Below, in pieces: positions 25,977 to 33,882 of a stretch of DNA of 64,000 nt (position 1 is its first letter; each line of letters begins with the position of its first letter). Position numbers and translations under genes: made by a program. Source of the DNA: Microvirga solisilvae. GTDB taxonomy: Bacteria > Pseudomonadota > Alphaproteobacteria > Rhizobiales > Beijerinckiaceae. Where the stretch lies: NCBI RefSeq assembly GCF_022808595.1, contig NZ_JAKUCN010000004.1, forward strand, positions 62,001 through 126,000, read 5' to 3'. The notes below the pieces were generated by a model, which had not been told where the DNA came from, made no database searches, and worked only from the letters and a program-made list of their open reading frames with translations.

Positions 25977-27221
25977 CTAAAAATCCTCCATATCGGGAAT
26001 GCGGTTGAAGGCGATCTTCGCGCCCGCATAGCCGCCGGGAATCTCCACCCACGGCCCGAAATGCAGCAGCGTCTGCCCGTGATGCGTGTTGAGCCGGTCG
26101 GCGATCATGCACAGATATTCCATCCGGCGTTTCGCTTGCGCCTCCGCGCTGTCCCCGAACAGATCCTCCTCGATGTCCTGCAATGGCACCAAGTCGTGCA
26201 AGGCCACATGGACGCTGCGGCTGCGGCCCGTTCTCTCGCGCTCCGCATGCAGGAAAATGCGGTTCAAGGAAGCAAGCAGCGAAGGGTCGTCCCAGCTCGG
26301 CGCGAAGCGCTCCTCGCCATACCAGCCGGCGCTGTCCTTATCGGTGAGCCAGAGGGCGAGCGCACGGGCCGAGAAGCCGGCGCGGCGCATGCGGCGCGAG
26401 GCTTTGACCAGGAGAACGCGAGCGGCGGCATAGGCGCCGTTGAGGTGTCGCCAATCATGGGGCAGCACGCGCCCGTGGCCGAACATGCGCCGCTGCGTCT
26501 CCGGTCGCTCGACCGTGTAACCGTGCAGCCCCATCCACATCCGCTCGCCTTCCACGCTGCCCCAGAGGCGGCGCAGTTCCTTGGGTTGAAGCCGCAGGAG
26601 CCCAGCCATGTCGGTGACGCCGGCGCGGGCGAGCCTTGCCGCGTTGCCCCGTGCGATGCCGGGGATGTCGGTGAGATCGAGGGAGAGCAGGGGGCCCGGC
26701 AGGTCCTCGGGCCGGATGGCGGCGAGCCCATCCGGCTTGTTCGCCTCGGCGGCGATCTTGGCGAGAAGGTCGTTGGGGCCGAGGCCCACCGAGCATGTGA
26801 GCGTGGGGCCGATCTTAGTCGCGATGGCCTCTTTCACCCGGCGTCCGAGAGCCAAACCTTCCGCCTGCTCGGAGGGGAGGAGGGCGCAGACCACCTCGTC
26901 GATGGAGCACACGGCCTTGATCGGCACGATGCCCTCGATCACCTCGACGATCCTGCGGTGGAGTTCGACATAAAGCTCGTGCCGGGCATTCACGAAGACA
27001 AAGCCGGGAAATTGCCGCCGCACGTCGCGCACGGTGGCGCCGCGCTTGACGCCCAGCGCCTTCGCCTCGCGGCTGACGGCGATCAGGCCCGTATGCTCGG
27101 ACTCGACCGGAATGACCCCCATGGGCCTGCCGCGCAGATGCGGCTGCAGGTGCTGCTCGGCGCTGGCGAAGAAAGAATCGAAATCGACATAGAGCCGCTC
27201 CAGCCCTGCCGGCTTGCGCAT
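25977..27221 (-). CDS. Y-family DNA polymerase (DinB/UmuC superfamily), SOS-linked
   Basis: 414-residue translesion polymerase. Palm motifs are intact: YVDFDSFFASAEQ (metal-binding Asp13) and CSIDE (residues 105-109, Asp/Glu), with the finger segment VSREAKALGVKRG and helix-hairpin-helix LTDIPGIARGNAARLARAG. It is more divergent than canonical DinB, and its C-terminal third is not the usual little-finger sequence I know; QTLLHF near the end fits the QxxLxF clamp-binding pattern. A perfect LexA box lies 27 bp upstream. It is not part of an imuA-imuB-dnaE2 cassette here. Confidence 0.88.
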   Translation of the reverse strand: MRKPAGLERLYVDFDSFFASAEQHLQPHLRGRPMGVIPVESEHTGLIAVSREAKALGVKRGATVRDVRRQFPGFVFVNARHELYVELHRRIVEVIEGIVPIKAVCSIDEVVCALLPSEQAEGLALGRRVKEAIATKIGPTLTCSVGLGPNDLLAKIAAEANKPDGLAAIRPEDLPGPLLSLDLTDIPGIARGNAARLARAGVTDMAGLLRLQPKELRRLWGSVEGERMWMGLHGYTVERPETQRRMFGHGRVLPHDWRHLNGAYAAARVLLVKASRRMRRAGFSARALALWLTDKDSAGWYGEERFAPSWDDPSLLASLNRIFLHAERERTGRSRSVHVALHDLVPLQDIEEDLFGDSAEAQAKRRMEYLCMIADRLNTHHGQTLLHFGPWVEIPGGYAGAKIAFNRIPDMEDF

Positions 27222-27247
27222 GTTTGCTCACTCGCCTTTGGACGAAG

Positions 27248-27262
27248 GAACAAAATGAGAAC
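27248..27262 (-). promoter_or_regulatory. LexA (SOS) box of the Y-family polymerase
   Basis: Exact GAAC-N7-GAAC, equal to GTTC-N7-GTTC on the minus strand, the alphaproteobacterial LexA operator. It sits 27 bp upstream of the polymerase start codon, so damage-inducible expression is very likely. Confidence 0.8.
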
Positions 27263-27341
27263 ACAGGCTTGGCCATGAGTCGATCGCCCGATCTGTGGAT
27301 AACGGGGATGGTTCACTGGAGGTAGCCAATCTTTCCGCAAG

Positions 27342-27367
27342 GGAACCAAGGGACTGATTCCGATGTT
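27342..27367 (+). promoter_or_regulatory. possible EcfG-type promoter of the DUF3072 gene
   Basis: GGAAC-N17-TGTT, close to the general stress consensus GGAAC-N16/17-CGTT (one mismatch in the -10), about 40 bp upstream of the DUF3072 start and just upstream of its LexA box. Weak on its own. Confidence 0.35.
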
Positions 27368-27376
27368 CTCATGAAA

Positions 27377-27391
27377 GAACATAAAGAGAAC
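27377..27391 (+). promoter_or_regulatory. LexA (SOS) box of the DUF3072 gene
   Basis: Exact GAAC-N7-GAAC immediately upstream of the ribosome site (ATAGGAG) of the DUF3072 gene. A further GTTC at 27365-27368 makes an extra palindromic half. The position would block initiation when LexA is bound. Confidence 0.7.
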
Positions 27392-27405
27392 AATAGGAGT
27401 CTCGC

Positions 27406-27675
27406 ATGAATTTGAAGTCCAAGGCTCTTCACCGCGACGACCGTCATTCCGCGCCTGACAATCCGAAGATTGCACCTGGCCCATCGGATAATCGGATCAA
27501 GGACCCGCAGGAGTGGGTGAGCGGCCATGAGCCGATGACCGGCGCTCAGGCCTCCTACCTCAAGACTCTTTCAGAGCAGACGCACGATCCGGAGGCCTTT
27601 GATCCTGATCTCGACAAGGCGGAAGCCTCGAAACGGATCGATGAACTCAAGGCCAACAAGAGCCAATCAGGATAA
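27406..27675 (+). CDS. DUF3072 domain-containing protein
   Basis: 89-residue acidic, soluble protein. The C-terminal half holds the DUF3072 core: EPMTGAQASYLKTLSEQ, then FDPDLDKAEASKRIDELKA. No catalytic residues are evident; the family has no known function. The start ATG has an ATAGGAG ribosome site and a LexA box directly upstream, and the polymerase gene on the other side of the 184-bp gap has its own. Followed by a very long perfect hairpin. Confidence 0.8.
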   Translation: MNLKSKALHRDDRHSAPDNPKIAPGPSDNRIKDPQEWVSGHEPMTGAQASYLKTLSEQTHDPEAFDPDLDKAEASKRIDELKANKSQSG

Positions 27676-27949
27676 GTCCACTCATTCATTAGTCGGCTCT
27701 GTAAAGCCATAGAATACTCACAATCCGACTCGACCGTTTCGAGTCGGATTGTGAGTATTCTATGGCTGATAAAATATCCGCCTTGTTTCGGCACACATGG
27801 CGCGAACGTGTGCAACTCTCCTTATCCCCGAGTTTTATCCCCTGGATGCCGCTTCTTGAGTGATTGCACCCAAAGGGTCTTTTGCAAAAGCTTCAGCGTC
27901 CCCACATAAGAAACGGAGCGTCGTGCTCCATTTGGGATGAAACGAAACG
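27676..27949. other. intergenic region between DUF3072 and Tim44 genes
   Basis: 274 bp containing the 29-bp hairpin and, further on, a weaker GCACAC/GTGTGC inverted repeat near 27799-27821. No gene with a ribosome site is visible; a minus-strand frame here spans the hairpin and is probably spurious. The last 100 bp should carry the promoter of the Tim44 gene. Confidence 0.4.
27705..27767. repeat. perfect 29-bp inverted repeat (long hairpin)
   Basis: Arms 27705-27733 and 27739-27767 are exactly complementary over 29 bp, with a 5-base loop (CCGTT). The stem begins with AGCCATAGAATACTC and is only moderately GC-rich, unlike the intrinsic terminators here, and no T-run follows on either strand. 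It starts 29 bp after the DUF3072 stop. Could be a processed double-stranded RNA stem, a cruciform or a miniature mobile-element remnant. Confidence 0.85.
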
Positions 27950-28978
27950 ATGATGAAATTTGCTTCTCGCCGAAGCCGCGTCATGGTCGCCCTGGCCGCC
28001 GCATTGGTTCTGGCCGGCAGTGCCGCCGAGGCACGTGTCGGCGGGGGACGCGGCAGCTTCGGATCGCGCGGTTCGCGCACCTATACGCCGCCGCCGGCAA
28101 CCCGGACGGCGCCTGATGCGGCTGCGCCGATCCAGCGCTCGCAGATTCCGAACCAGGGTCAGAACCTCAACCGTCCCGGTGCTCCGGCTCCGAACGTCGC
28201 GCAGCCGCGCCGCTTCGGCTTCGGCACGGGACTGATGGCCGGCCTCTTCGGCGCAGGCCTGCTCGGCATGCTCATGGGCAACGGCTTCTTCGGCGGTCTT
28301 GCGGGCCTTGCCTCGGTCTTTGGCCTGCTGCTGCAGATCGGCCTGATTGTGCTGCTGATCTCGTTCGCCATGAAGTGGTTCCGCCGTCGTCAGGAGCCAT
28401 CCTATGCGGGTCCGCAGGGCTATGGCCGTACGATGGCTGGCGGCAGCGTTCCGCCGACCGGTGGTGATCGTCCCATGTCGGCCGGTCCGATGGCTGGCGG
28501 GCTCGGCGGTGCGCTTGGCGGCGCTCTGGGCGGCATGAACCAGTATCGCCGTCGCCGCACCGACGTGCGCGATGAGATCGGCATCGGCGAGCAGGATTAC
28601 GCTGCCTTCGAGCGTTCGCTCGTCGAGATGCAGGATGCCTATTCGCGCAGCGACATCGAGAAGATCTGGGATTTGGCCACGCCCGAAATGGCTGGCTACA
28701 TCCAGGAGGAGCTCAACGATTACGCTTCGCGCGGCGTCGTGAACAAGGTCTCCGGCGTCAGCCTGCTTCAGGGCGATCTGTCGGAAGCCTGGCGTGAAGG
28801 CACGGCGGAGTATGCGACCGTCGCCATGCGCTTCTCGGTTGTCGACGTGCTGACCGACAAGGCGACCGGCCGTGTGGTGGAGGGCGATCCTTCCACGCCG
28901 CAGGAAGCCCGCGAGGTTTGGACCTTCCGCCGCGATCAGGGCGGTCCTTGGAAGATCTCCGCGATCCAGCAGGCCTAA
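27950..28978 (+). CDS. Tim44 domain-containing membrane protein
   Basis: 342-residue protein with a signal-like N-terminus (VMVALAAALVLAGSAAEA), a Gly/Pro-rich linker, two hydrophobic helices (about 90-140, GLMAGLFGAGLLGMLMGNG and LLLQIGLIVLLISFAMKW) and a C-terminal Tim44-like domain (residues about 195-342, EQDYAAFERSLVEMQDAY and VEGDPSTPQEAREVWTFRRD). Mitochondrial Tim44 tethers import motors; bacterial members such as TimA are thought to help membrane-complex assembly. Two tandem ATGs (27950, 27953). Followed by a classic terminator. Confidence 0.88.
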   Translation: MMKFASRRSRVMVALAAALVLAGSAAEARVGGGRGSFGSRGSRTYTPPPATRTAPDAAAPIQRSQIPNQGQNLNRPGAPAPNVAQPRRFGFGTGLMAGLFGAGLLGMLMGNGFFGGLAGLASVFGLLLQIGLIVLLISFAMKWFRRRQEPSYAGPQGYGRTMAGGSVPPTGGDRPMSAGPMAGGLGGALGGALGGMNQYRRRRTDVRDEIGIGEQDYAAFERSLVEMQDAYSRSDIEKIWDLATPEMAGYIQEELNDYASRGVVNKVSGVSLLQGDLSEAWREGTAEYATVAMRFSVVDVLTDKATGRVVEGDPSTPQEAREVWTFRRDQGGPWKISAIQQA

Positions 28979-29001
28979 AACGCCATCAGAACAATATGAA
29001 G

Positions 29002-29032
29002 AAGCGGCCGGTTCTCACCGGCCGCTTTTTTG
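29002..29032 (+). terminator. intrinsic terminator after Tim44 gene
   Basis: Eleven-bp perfect stem AAGCGGCCGGT/ACCGGCCGCTT with a TCTC loop, followed by a T-run through 29031. Confidence 0.92.
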
Positions 29033-29051
29033 TTGGCATGATGTGCGTTGC

Positions 29052-29633
29052 TTACTCTGCGGCCTGACGCCGGTTCGCGTGCGAGCCCTCTCGCACCTCC
29101 TCGATGATCTTCTGCACGAAGGCATCGAGATCGCCAGGATTGCGGCTGGTGATGAGGCCCTGATCCGTCACCACCGTTTCATCACGCCACTGGCCACCGG
29201 CATTCATCACATCCGTCTTGATGGAATGGTAGGACGTGCATTTCTTGCCCTTGATGATGCCCGCTTCCACGAGCAGCCACGGAGCGTGGCAGATGGCGGC
29301 AATTGTCTTGCCGGATGAATAGAAGGCACGGATGATCTCGATGGCCTTCTGCTCCACGCGCAGCTTGTCGGGATTGATCTGACCGCCGGGAAGAACGAGC
29401 GCGTCATAAGCCGACGGATCGACGCTCTCGATATCCGTGTCGACCTTTACGCTCTTGCCCCAGTCCTTTTCGTCCCAGCCGCGGATATCGTCGGGCTTCA
29501 TGCGCGACTTGGGTGCTGCGATCTCGACTTTCGCGCCGGCTTCCGAGAGCTTCTGCTGCGGAACCATGAGTTCCGACTGCTCGAAACCATCGGTCGCCAT
29601 AATGAGAATTCGGGCCTGTTTGATGTCAGGCAT
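29052..29633 (-). CDS. DJ-1/PfpI-family stress protein
   Basis: 193-residue type 1 glutamine amidotransferase-like protein. It has the nucleophile elbow AICHAPWLLVEAG (Cys near residue 106), ALVLPGGQINPD near 75, and late TDQGLITSRNPGD. This matches PfpI-type proteins such as YhbO/Hsp31-like deglycases and general stress protein 18. ATG 29633 is chosen for its GGAGAGC ribosome site. The upstream EcfG-type promoter at 29670-29694 is a perfect match, so expression in general stress is expected. Confidence 0.9.
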   Translation of the reverse strand: MPDIKQARILIMATDGFEQSELMVPQQKLSEAGAKVEIAAPKSRMKPDDIRGWDEKDWGKSVKVDTDIESVDPSAYDALVLPGGQINPDKLRVEQKAIEIIRAFYSSGKTIAAICHAPWLLVEAGIIKGKKCTSYHSIKTDVMNAGGQWRDETVVTDQGLITSRNPGDLDAFVQKIIEEVREGSHANRRQAAE

Positions 29634-29667
29634 GATGCTCTCCATCGTTGTTTTAGGGGATAGCGAT

Positions 29668-29694
29668 GGAACGGATGAATGGGGCGGCGGTTCC
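29668..29694. promoter_or_regulatory. overlapping divergent EcfG-type promoters
   Basis: Minus strand: GGAAC-N16-CGTT exactly (29670-29694), directed at the PfpI gene. Plus strand: GGAAC-N16-GGTT (29668-29692), one base off consensus, directed at the proline-rich gene 83 bp downstream. The two share nearly the same 27 bp because the ends are palindromic (GGAAC...GTTCC). Confidence 0.65.
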
Positions 29695-29774
29695 GGCGAC
29701 ATGCGGACGCGGAACCTCATTCGCGCGGACTTGTTGATCCCATCACGGACTCTTCACCGAGATGGAAACAGCGA

Positions 29775-29996
29775 ATGGTCAATCCAGGCATTCCGAACAA
29801 CGACCCGCTGCCCGGCGGCAATATTCCAAGTGATGTCCCGCCAGGCACCGATCCCGATGATATGCCCGATACGGGGCCGACGGGGCCGCGTACGCCATAT
29901 CCGGTGAACGATCCAGGCATCACCGATCCGAAAGGCCCAGGCTCCGAGCCCGATTACCTTCCGGGCAATCCGACCGATCCGGGCACACGGCTCTGA
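29775..29996 (+). CDS. small proline/glycine-rich hypothetical protein
   Basis: 73 residues, dominated by Pro, Gly, Asp and Thr (VNPGIPNNDPLPGG, PPGTDPDDMPDTGPTGP, EPDYLPGNPTDPG), so almost certainly disordered. No signal peptide. The composition resembles short Pro-rich proteins often found near stress genes in Rhizobiales. ATG 29775 is an estimate; an in-frame upstream start would give 105 residues with an unrelated Arg-rich head. Its likely promoter overlaps that of the PfpI gene. Function unknown. Confidence 0.55.
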   Translation: MVNPGIPNNDPLPGGNIPSDVPPGTDPDDMPDTGPTGPRTPYPVNDPGITDPKGPGSEPDYLPGNPTDPGTRL

Positions 29997-30005
29997 CCAG
30001 GACGT

Positions 30006-30728
30006 TCAGACTTCAAGAATGGCATAGGGTCTGCCCGTCGGCTTCTCGATGTATTTCGCCACATTATAGACGGGCTGCCCACCGGGCGTGCGGCCCTCAT
30101 AGCGGCCGCGATGAGCGTGGCCATGCACGATGGCGCTCACCTTGAAACGATCGATGGTTTCGGCAAGACGCGAGGATCCAAGGAAGGGGTAGATCTCCAG
30201 CGGTTCGCTTTCGATGGTATCGACCACCGGCGCATAATGGAGAATGACGACGGAGCGTTTGGCCTTGACCTGCCGCATGGCATTCTCGAGCCGCAATGTC
30301 TCGTTCATGGTCTCGTTGACGAACTGCTTCATGGCGGGCTCGCCGAAATAGCCGAGCATGCGCCGTCCAAAGCCACCGGCAAATCCCTTGACGCCGACGA
30401 AGCCGACACCGTCGATTTCCACGGATTGTCCGTCGAGCACCTTCATGCCCGCATCGCGGAGTATACGCGTGACTTCTTCATGGGCGCCGCACTCGTAATC
30501 GTGATTACCGAGCACGCCCACGACAGGAATCGAACAGGCCTTGAGATCCTGCGCCAGAAGTTCTGCTTCCTTCGGCTTGCCGAGATCGGTCAGATCGCCC
30601 GTCAGGACGAGAACATCCGCTTCTTTCGATATTTCGCCGAACAACTCGCGGAAAGCCTCCGCATTGTCTTCGCGCACGTGAAGGTCGCCCATCGCCGCGA
30701 CCTTCATGGTCTTTTCGATCTCACTCAT
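30006..30728 (-). CDS. calcineurin-like metallophosphoesterase
   Basis: 240-residue two-metal phosphoesterase. All motif blocks are visible: MGDLHVRED (D-x-H), LVLTGDLTDLG (GDxxD), GVLGNHDYECG (GNHD), ILHYAP (H) and IVHGHAHRG (GHxH). Substrate unknown; cyclic nucleotide, nucleic acid or phosphoprotein are all possible. The ATG at 30728 overlaps the end of the nucleotidyltransferase gene by 8 bp, so the two are translationally linked. Confidence 0.9.
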   Translation of the reverse strand: MSEIEKTMKVAAMGDLHVREDNAEAFRELFGEISKEADVLVLTGDLTDLGKPKEAELLAQDLKACSIPVVGVLGNHDYECGAHEEVTRILRDAGMKVLDGQSVEIDGVGFVGVKGFAGGFGRRMLGYFGEPAMKQFVNETMNETLRLENAMRQVKAKRSVVILHYAPVVDTIESEPLEIYPFLGSSRLAETIDRFKVSAIVHGHAHRGRYEGRTPGGQPVYNVAKYIEKPTGRPYAILEV

Positions 30729-31536
30729 TCCGCCATTCACCTTCGCCGCCCACATCGGCGAAGCCCCATTGCTTCACGTCGATTTCGTAATCGATCCGGG
30801 AGAACATCCGTCCGCGGCACACCTTCATCTGCGGCGGCGGAAGGTCGAGCTGCTTGGCCAGGCGGTCGAGCAACTCGTCCATGACCCAGCGCGGAACCTT
30901 GTCGCGCTCGGAAGGATAGATCCAGCGGAAGTTCAGCAAGTGCATGAGCAGCACTTCCCAATGCACTTCCATGTAGGCGAGCAGGCGATGCCAATCGATC
31001 TGATCGTGCGCCTTCAAGATCGTGTGAGCTACATCCGCGCCGTCATAGCGATGGCGCAGCTGGATGAAGCATTTGGACCAGATGAGTTCGGTAGGGCCGA
31101 CGATGCGCACGGGCGTACCGAAGACTTCGATCTGTCGCGCATGTTCGAACCAGGGATCGCCAATCGGCATCGTGCCGTTCGAAGAGGCGAAGATCACGTC
31201 GAAGAAGTATTTGCCTTTGAAGACCTTGCCGAGCCAGCGGTCATCCTCGATCTCAACGGAATATCCGAGATTCTTGAAATGCGAGAGGACGCGGGTGTAG
31301 TCGCCGGCCTTGCAGAAGATGTCGAGATCCTTCGTCGGGCGTGTAATTCCTGTATAGGCCGAGAGGGCATAGGTGCCAGCCAGGAGGAAGGGCAGGCCCA
31401 ACTGGTTCAACTCCCGCAGGGCCTCCGCATAGAACGCTTCGGATTCAGGATGTTTCAGCGTCGGTTCCGCCTTGGCATCCATGATGGGGACGCTGTGGGG
31501 AATGTTCGATGTGAGGTCCGGGTCGTGAGCTGCCAT
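30721..31536 (-). CDS. nucleotidyltransferase-fold protein
   Basis: 271-residue protein. LLAGTYALSAYTGITRPTKDLDIFC carries the GG/GS-helix and DxD metal pattern of minimal nucleotidyltransferases (here AGTYAL, DLD near residues 62-85), then FDVIFAS with a third acidic residue. The second half is helical (WVMDELLDRLAKQL). It could transfer NMP to a protein or small molecule. ATG 31536 is preferred over a longer frame; ATG 31482 (MDAKAEP) is another option. Coupled to the phosphoesterase downstream, an arrangement that could write and erase a modification (inference). Confidence 0.8.
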   Translation of the reverse strand: MAAHDPDLTSNIPHSVPIMDAKAEPTLKHPESEAFYAEALRELNQLGLPFLLAGTYALSAYTGITRPTKDLDIFCKAGDYTRVLSHFKNLGYSVEIEDDRWLGKVFKGKYFFDVIFASSNGTMPIGDPWFEHARQIEVFGTPVRIVGPTELIWSKCFIQLRHRYDGADVAHTILKAHDQIDWHRLLAYMEVHWEVLLMHLLNFRWIYPSERDKVPRWVMDELLDRLAKQLDLPPPQMKVCRGRMFSRIDYEIDVKQWGFADVGGEGEWRNE

Positions 31537-31635
31537 GGCCTTGTCCAAAGCGGGGCCGATAATGACCCGCGTTCGACAACCGTATGGCAGTAATGAAGTT
31601 CCGCGAGAGGCCAAGCTTCAGGCAGAAGTCGCCCC

Positions 31636-33222
31636 TTAGGCAATCTTTAGCTGCTGTTGCGGCTTCGGGTTTGCTTCTTGCGCCTCGATCAAGCCTGTGG
31701 CGCGCCAGAAGGTCTGCATCTTCTGGTGATCCGGGGATTCGATGATGGCGCGAAGCCCATGAAGCGTCTCATCATCGGACGAAGAGGCATTGCCTCCAAC
31801 GTTAAGCCTGAGACCCGCCTGATTCAGGTTTTCCCGGAGAGCCTCAATGACATTTCCTCGGCTATCTTGCATGGAGAGCCAGATCATCTGGGCGGTCTTG
31901 TCATGGGGCAACCCGCCTCCTGTCACTCCCGACGCAAAGGCATGCTGTTTCTGCCGGTCCCGGGTTCGTTGCGCGACGACCTTATTGAAGCGATTGGCGC
32001 GAAGGATGCGCTCAGCCTGTCCATCGGCAGGAAGGCAAGGGAAGCAGGAATCCTGATCGATGAGGAAGGTCAGGATGTCGACGAGGCCTTTCATCTGGAG
32101 ATGCGAGAATTCGGGCATGCTCATCAGATCGCCGAGAGAGCGGGGGCCGTTTTCGAGCGCCGCAACCAGGTCTTTGAAGATCGCCTCATTGAGTTGAGCC
32201 CCATGCCGCCTGCCGCTGATGTTGGACGACAATTTGTCTCCGTTCACCAGAGTGAAGCGTTGATCGAGCCACTTCTTTTGAGAAGCCTTTCCATTGAGCT
32301 TGGTCGGGCCTTTGACGAAGATGTCCCGGCGGAATTTCTGATTGATCATGTGGTCGCGAACGGTCTCGCGGAATGACGGATCTTCGATTCCGTCCAGCAA
32401 GTTGCGCTGTTCGCCCGTCAGCTGCAAATCGTCCATTCCCATGGTCGGACGTGAATGGCCCACCCATGTGAGCTTGGCCTCTGAGAGCTCCCGCGCCAGA
32501 TCCGTGAAATAGAATGGCGTCATGTCGCGGCCGAAATATTCGTGAACGATGTAGTTCAGCGAATTCTTCTTCATGTAATCCAGGTGCTGGTTCAGCGAGG
32601 GATGGCGCGTGAAGTAGTCAGCGTCCGCGTCCTTGAGCGCGTCAAGGAAAGCCATGGATGACTTGACCCTGGGCATCAGGGGACGGGAGCTTCCCAGAGA
32701 ATCCGCGTGCTCGATCATCAAGCGCCTGAGCGGCATCACGGACGCCCAGCCGGGCATCGCATTGTATGAAATGTAAACGACGCCGCCGGGCTTCAGCTTC
32801 CTGCGGATGAATTGAACGATCTCCTGACGCACCTCAGGCAGCACCCAGCTGTAGATGCCGTGAAGCGTGATGAAGTCGAAGTCCGGCAGGTCGTGTCTTT
32901 GCAGATACTCGCCGAAGCTGTTGTCCGAGAAGTGGACATTCCCGAGACCGGCTTCCTCCGCCAGGCTCTGGGCGTTGGAGATATGACGCGGATTGAAGTC
33001 CGTCGCATAGAACTCGATATGTGGGTTCGCCGCCGCGAGAAGGTTGGTCGTGAACCCCTGGCCACAGCCAAGCTCGCAATAGGCCCTCGGCGTAAGATCG
33101 CCGCCTGGAACATCCACGTTGTGCAGCAGGGCGACAAAATTGAGAAGGTTGGGCGTGAGGTCACGATAAAAACCGTGAGTGTAATCCACGTCCGTGACGT
33201 AGCCTGAATTCCAGCTGTCCAT
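31636..33222 (-). CDS. class I SAM-dependent methyltransferase with regulatory domain
   Basis: 528-residue protein: an N-terminal methyltransferase domain (SAM motif CELGCGQGFTTNLLAAANP near 49-67, DFNPRHISNAQ near 76) and a central methyltransferase regulatory domain (PF10119-like, residues about 210-310). A helical C-terminus follows. Such proteins are sometimes linked to surface polysaccharide or motility; the substrate is unknown. It is the first gene of a possible three-gene minus-strand group with the nucleotidyltransferase (99-bp gap) and the phosphoesterase. Confidence 0.83.
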   Translation of the reverse strand: MDSWNSGYVTDVDYTHGFYRDLTPNLLNFVALLHNVDVPGGDLTPRAYCELGCGQGFTTNLLAAANPHIEFYATDFNPRHISNAQSLAEEAGLGNVHFSDNSFGEYLQRHDLPDFDFITLHGIYSWVLPEVRQEIVQFIRRKLKPGGVVYISYNAMPGWASVMPLRRLMIEHADSLGSSRPLMPRVKSSMAFLDALKDADADYFTRHPSLNQHLDYMKKNSLNYIVHEYFGRDMTPFYFTDLARELSEAKLTWVGHSRPTMGMDDLQLTGEQRNLLDGIEDPSFRETVRDHMINQKFRRDIFVKGPTKLNGKASQKKWLDQRFTLVNGDKLSSNISGRRHGAQLNEAIFKDLVAALENGPRSLGDLMSMPEFSHLQMKGLVDILTFLIDQDSCFPCLPADGQAERILRANRFNKVVAQRTRDRQKQHAFASGVTGGGLPHDKTAQMIWLSMQDSRGNVIEALRENLNQAGLRLNVGGNASSSDDETLHGLRAIIESPDHQKMQTFWRATGLIEAQEANPKPQQQLKIA

Positions 33223-33344
33223 GGTTGATCCGCTCTGCCTGGAGCGCGCAGTTCTTCAGGCGTCGTTACGTAAAGATATGCAACATTATTCGCAGATCGT
33301 GCGGATCAGATCAAGATTGCAGAGATGTACAGGAGCACTTGTCG

Positions 33345-33719
33345 TTAATGGTCGCCGTGCGAGGTCCGCACATCCCGGGGGCTGTTGAGGATTTCCAGGA
33401 GGCTGGTGGCGATGTGCCGGGCCTCATCGTCCTTGAGGCGCAGCAGAAAGGGCGGCATCAGGCCGGCCTGCAGGCCCACCACGGCCAAGCCGTGCTCGTC
33501 GGTTCCGACATCGATGGTCGAGGAGGTGACCTCCACGAGTTCCTCGGGCACGTCCCCGCTGTCTTCGACAGTCTCGCCAATGGCTATGAGAAGCTGGCTC
33601 AGGGCCTTCACAAGCGAGCGGGCGGCATGCGGATCCATGACGACCGCTGTCGATTGCTCTCCCTTTTGGAAGGCAAGCTGAATGTTGTCGCCCTCGAGCG
33701 TGACGGAAATACCGGCCAT
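33345..33719 (-). CDS. hypothetical protein
   Basis: 124-residue soluble protein beginning MAGISVTLEGDNIQLAF; the middle (AARSLVKALSQLLIAIGETVED) is helical and the end is SPRDVRTSHGDH. No signal peptide or membrane helix. The frame is open from 33746 but MAGISV is the better start. I do not recognise a family. It lies between the methyltransferase and BON genes, 122 bp after the former's start. Confidence 0.6.
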   Translation of the reverse strand: MAGISVTLEGDNIQLAFQKGEQSTAVVMDPHAARSLVKALSQLLIAIGETVEDSGDVPEELVEVTSSTIDVGTDEHGLAVVGLQAGLMPPFLLRLKDDEARHIATSLLEILNSPRDVRTSHGDH

Positions 33720-33882
33720 TGCTGTCCTCATCCTTGCCCCGAGCATATGGGGTCCTGCGCCGCGCAGGAAAAGGCAGCCTCCTTGGTACGACAGGTGCGC
33801 CCCGCTCCCAAGGGAGGAGGCGCACCTGTCAGTCCAGCCGCAAGTTTTCCAGGGGAAAAGGGCTTCCAGCCCAACCTAAAGG

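Noticed and set aside
27555..27815. 86-residue minus-strand ORF across the 29-bp hairpin
   Set aside because: Spans the inverted repeat and the 3' end of DUF3072, without a ribosome site; likely chance.
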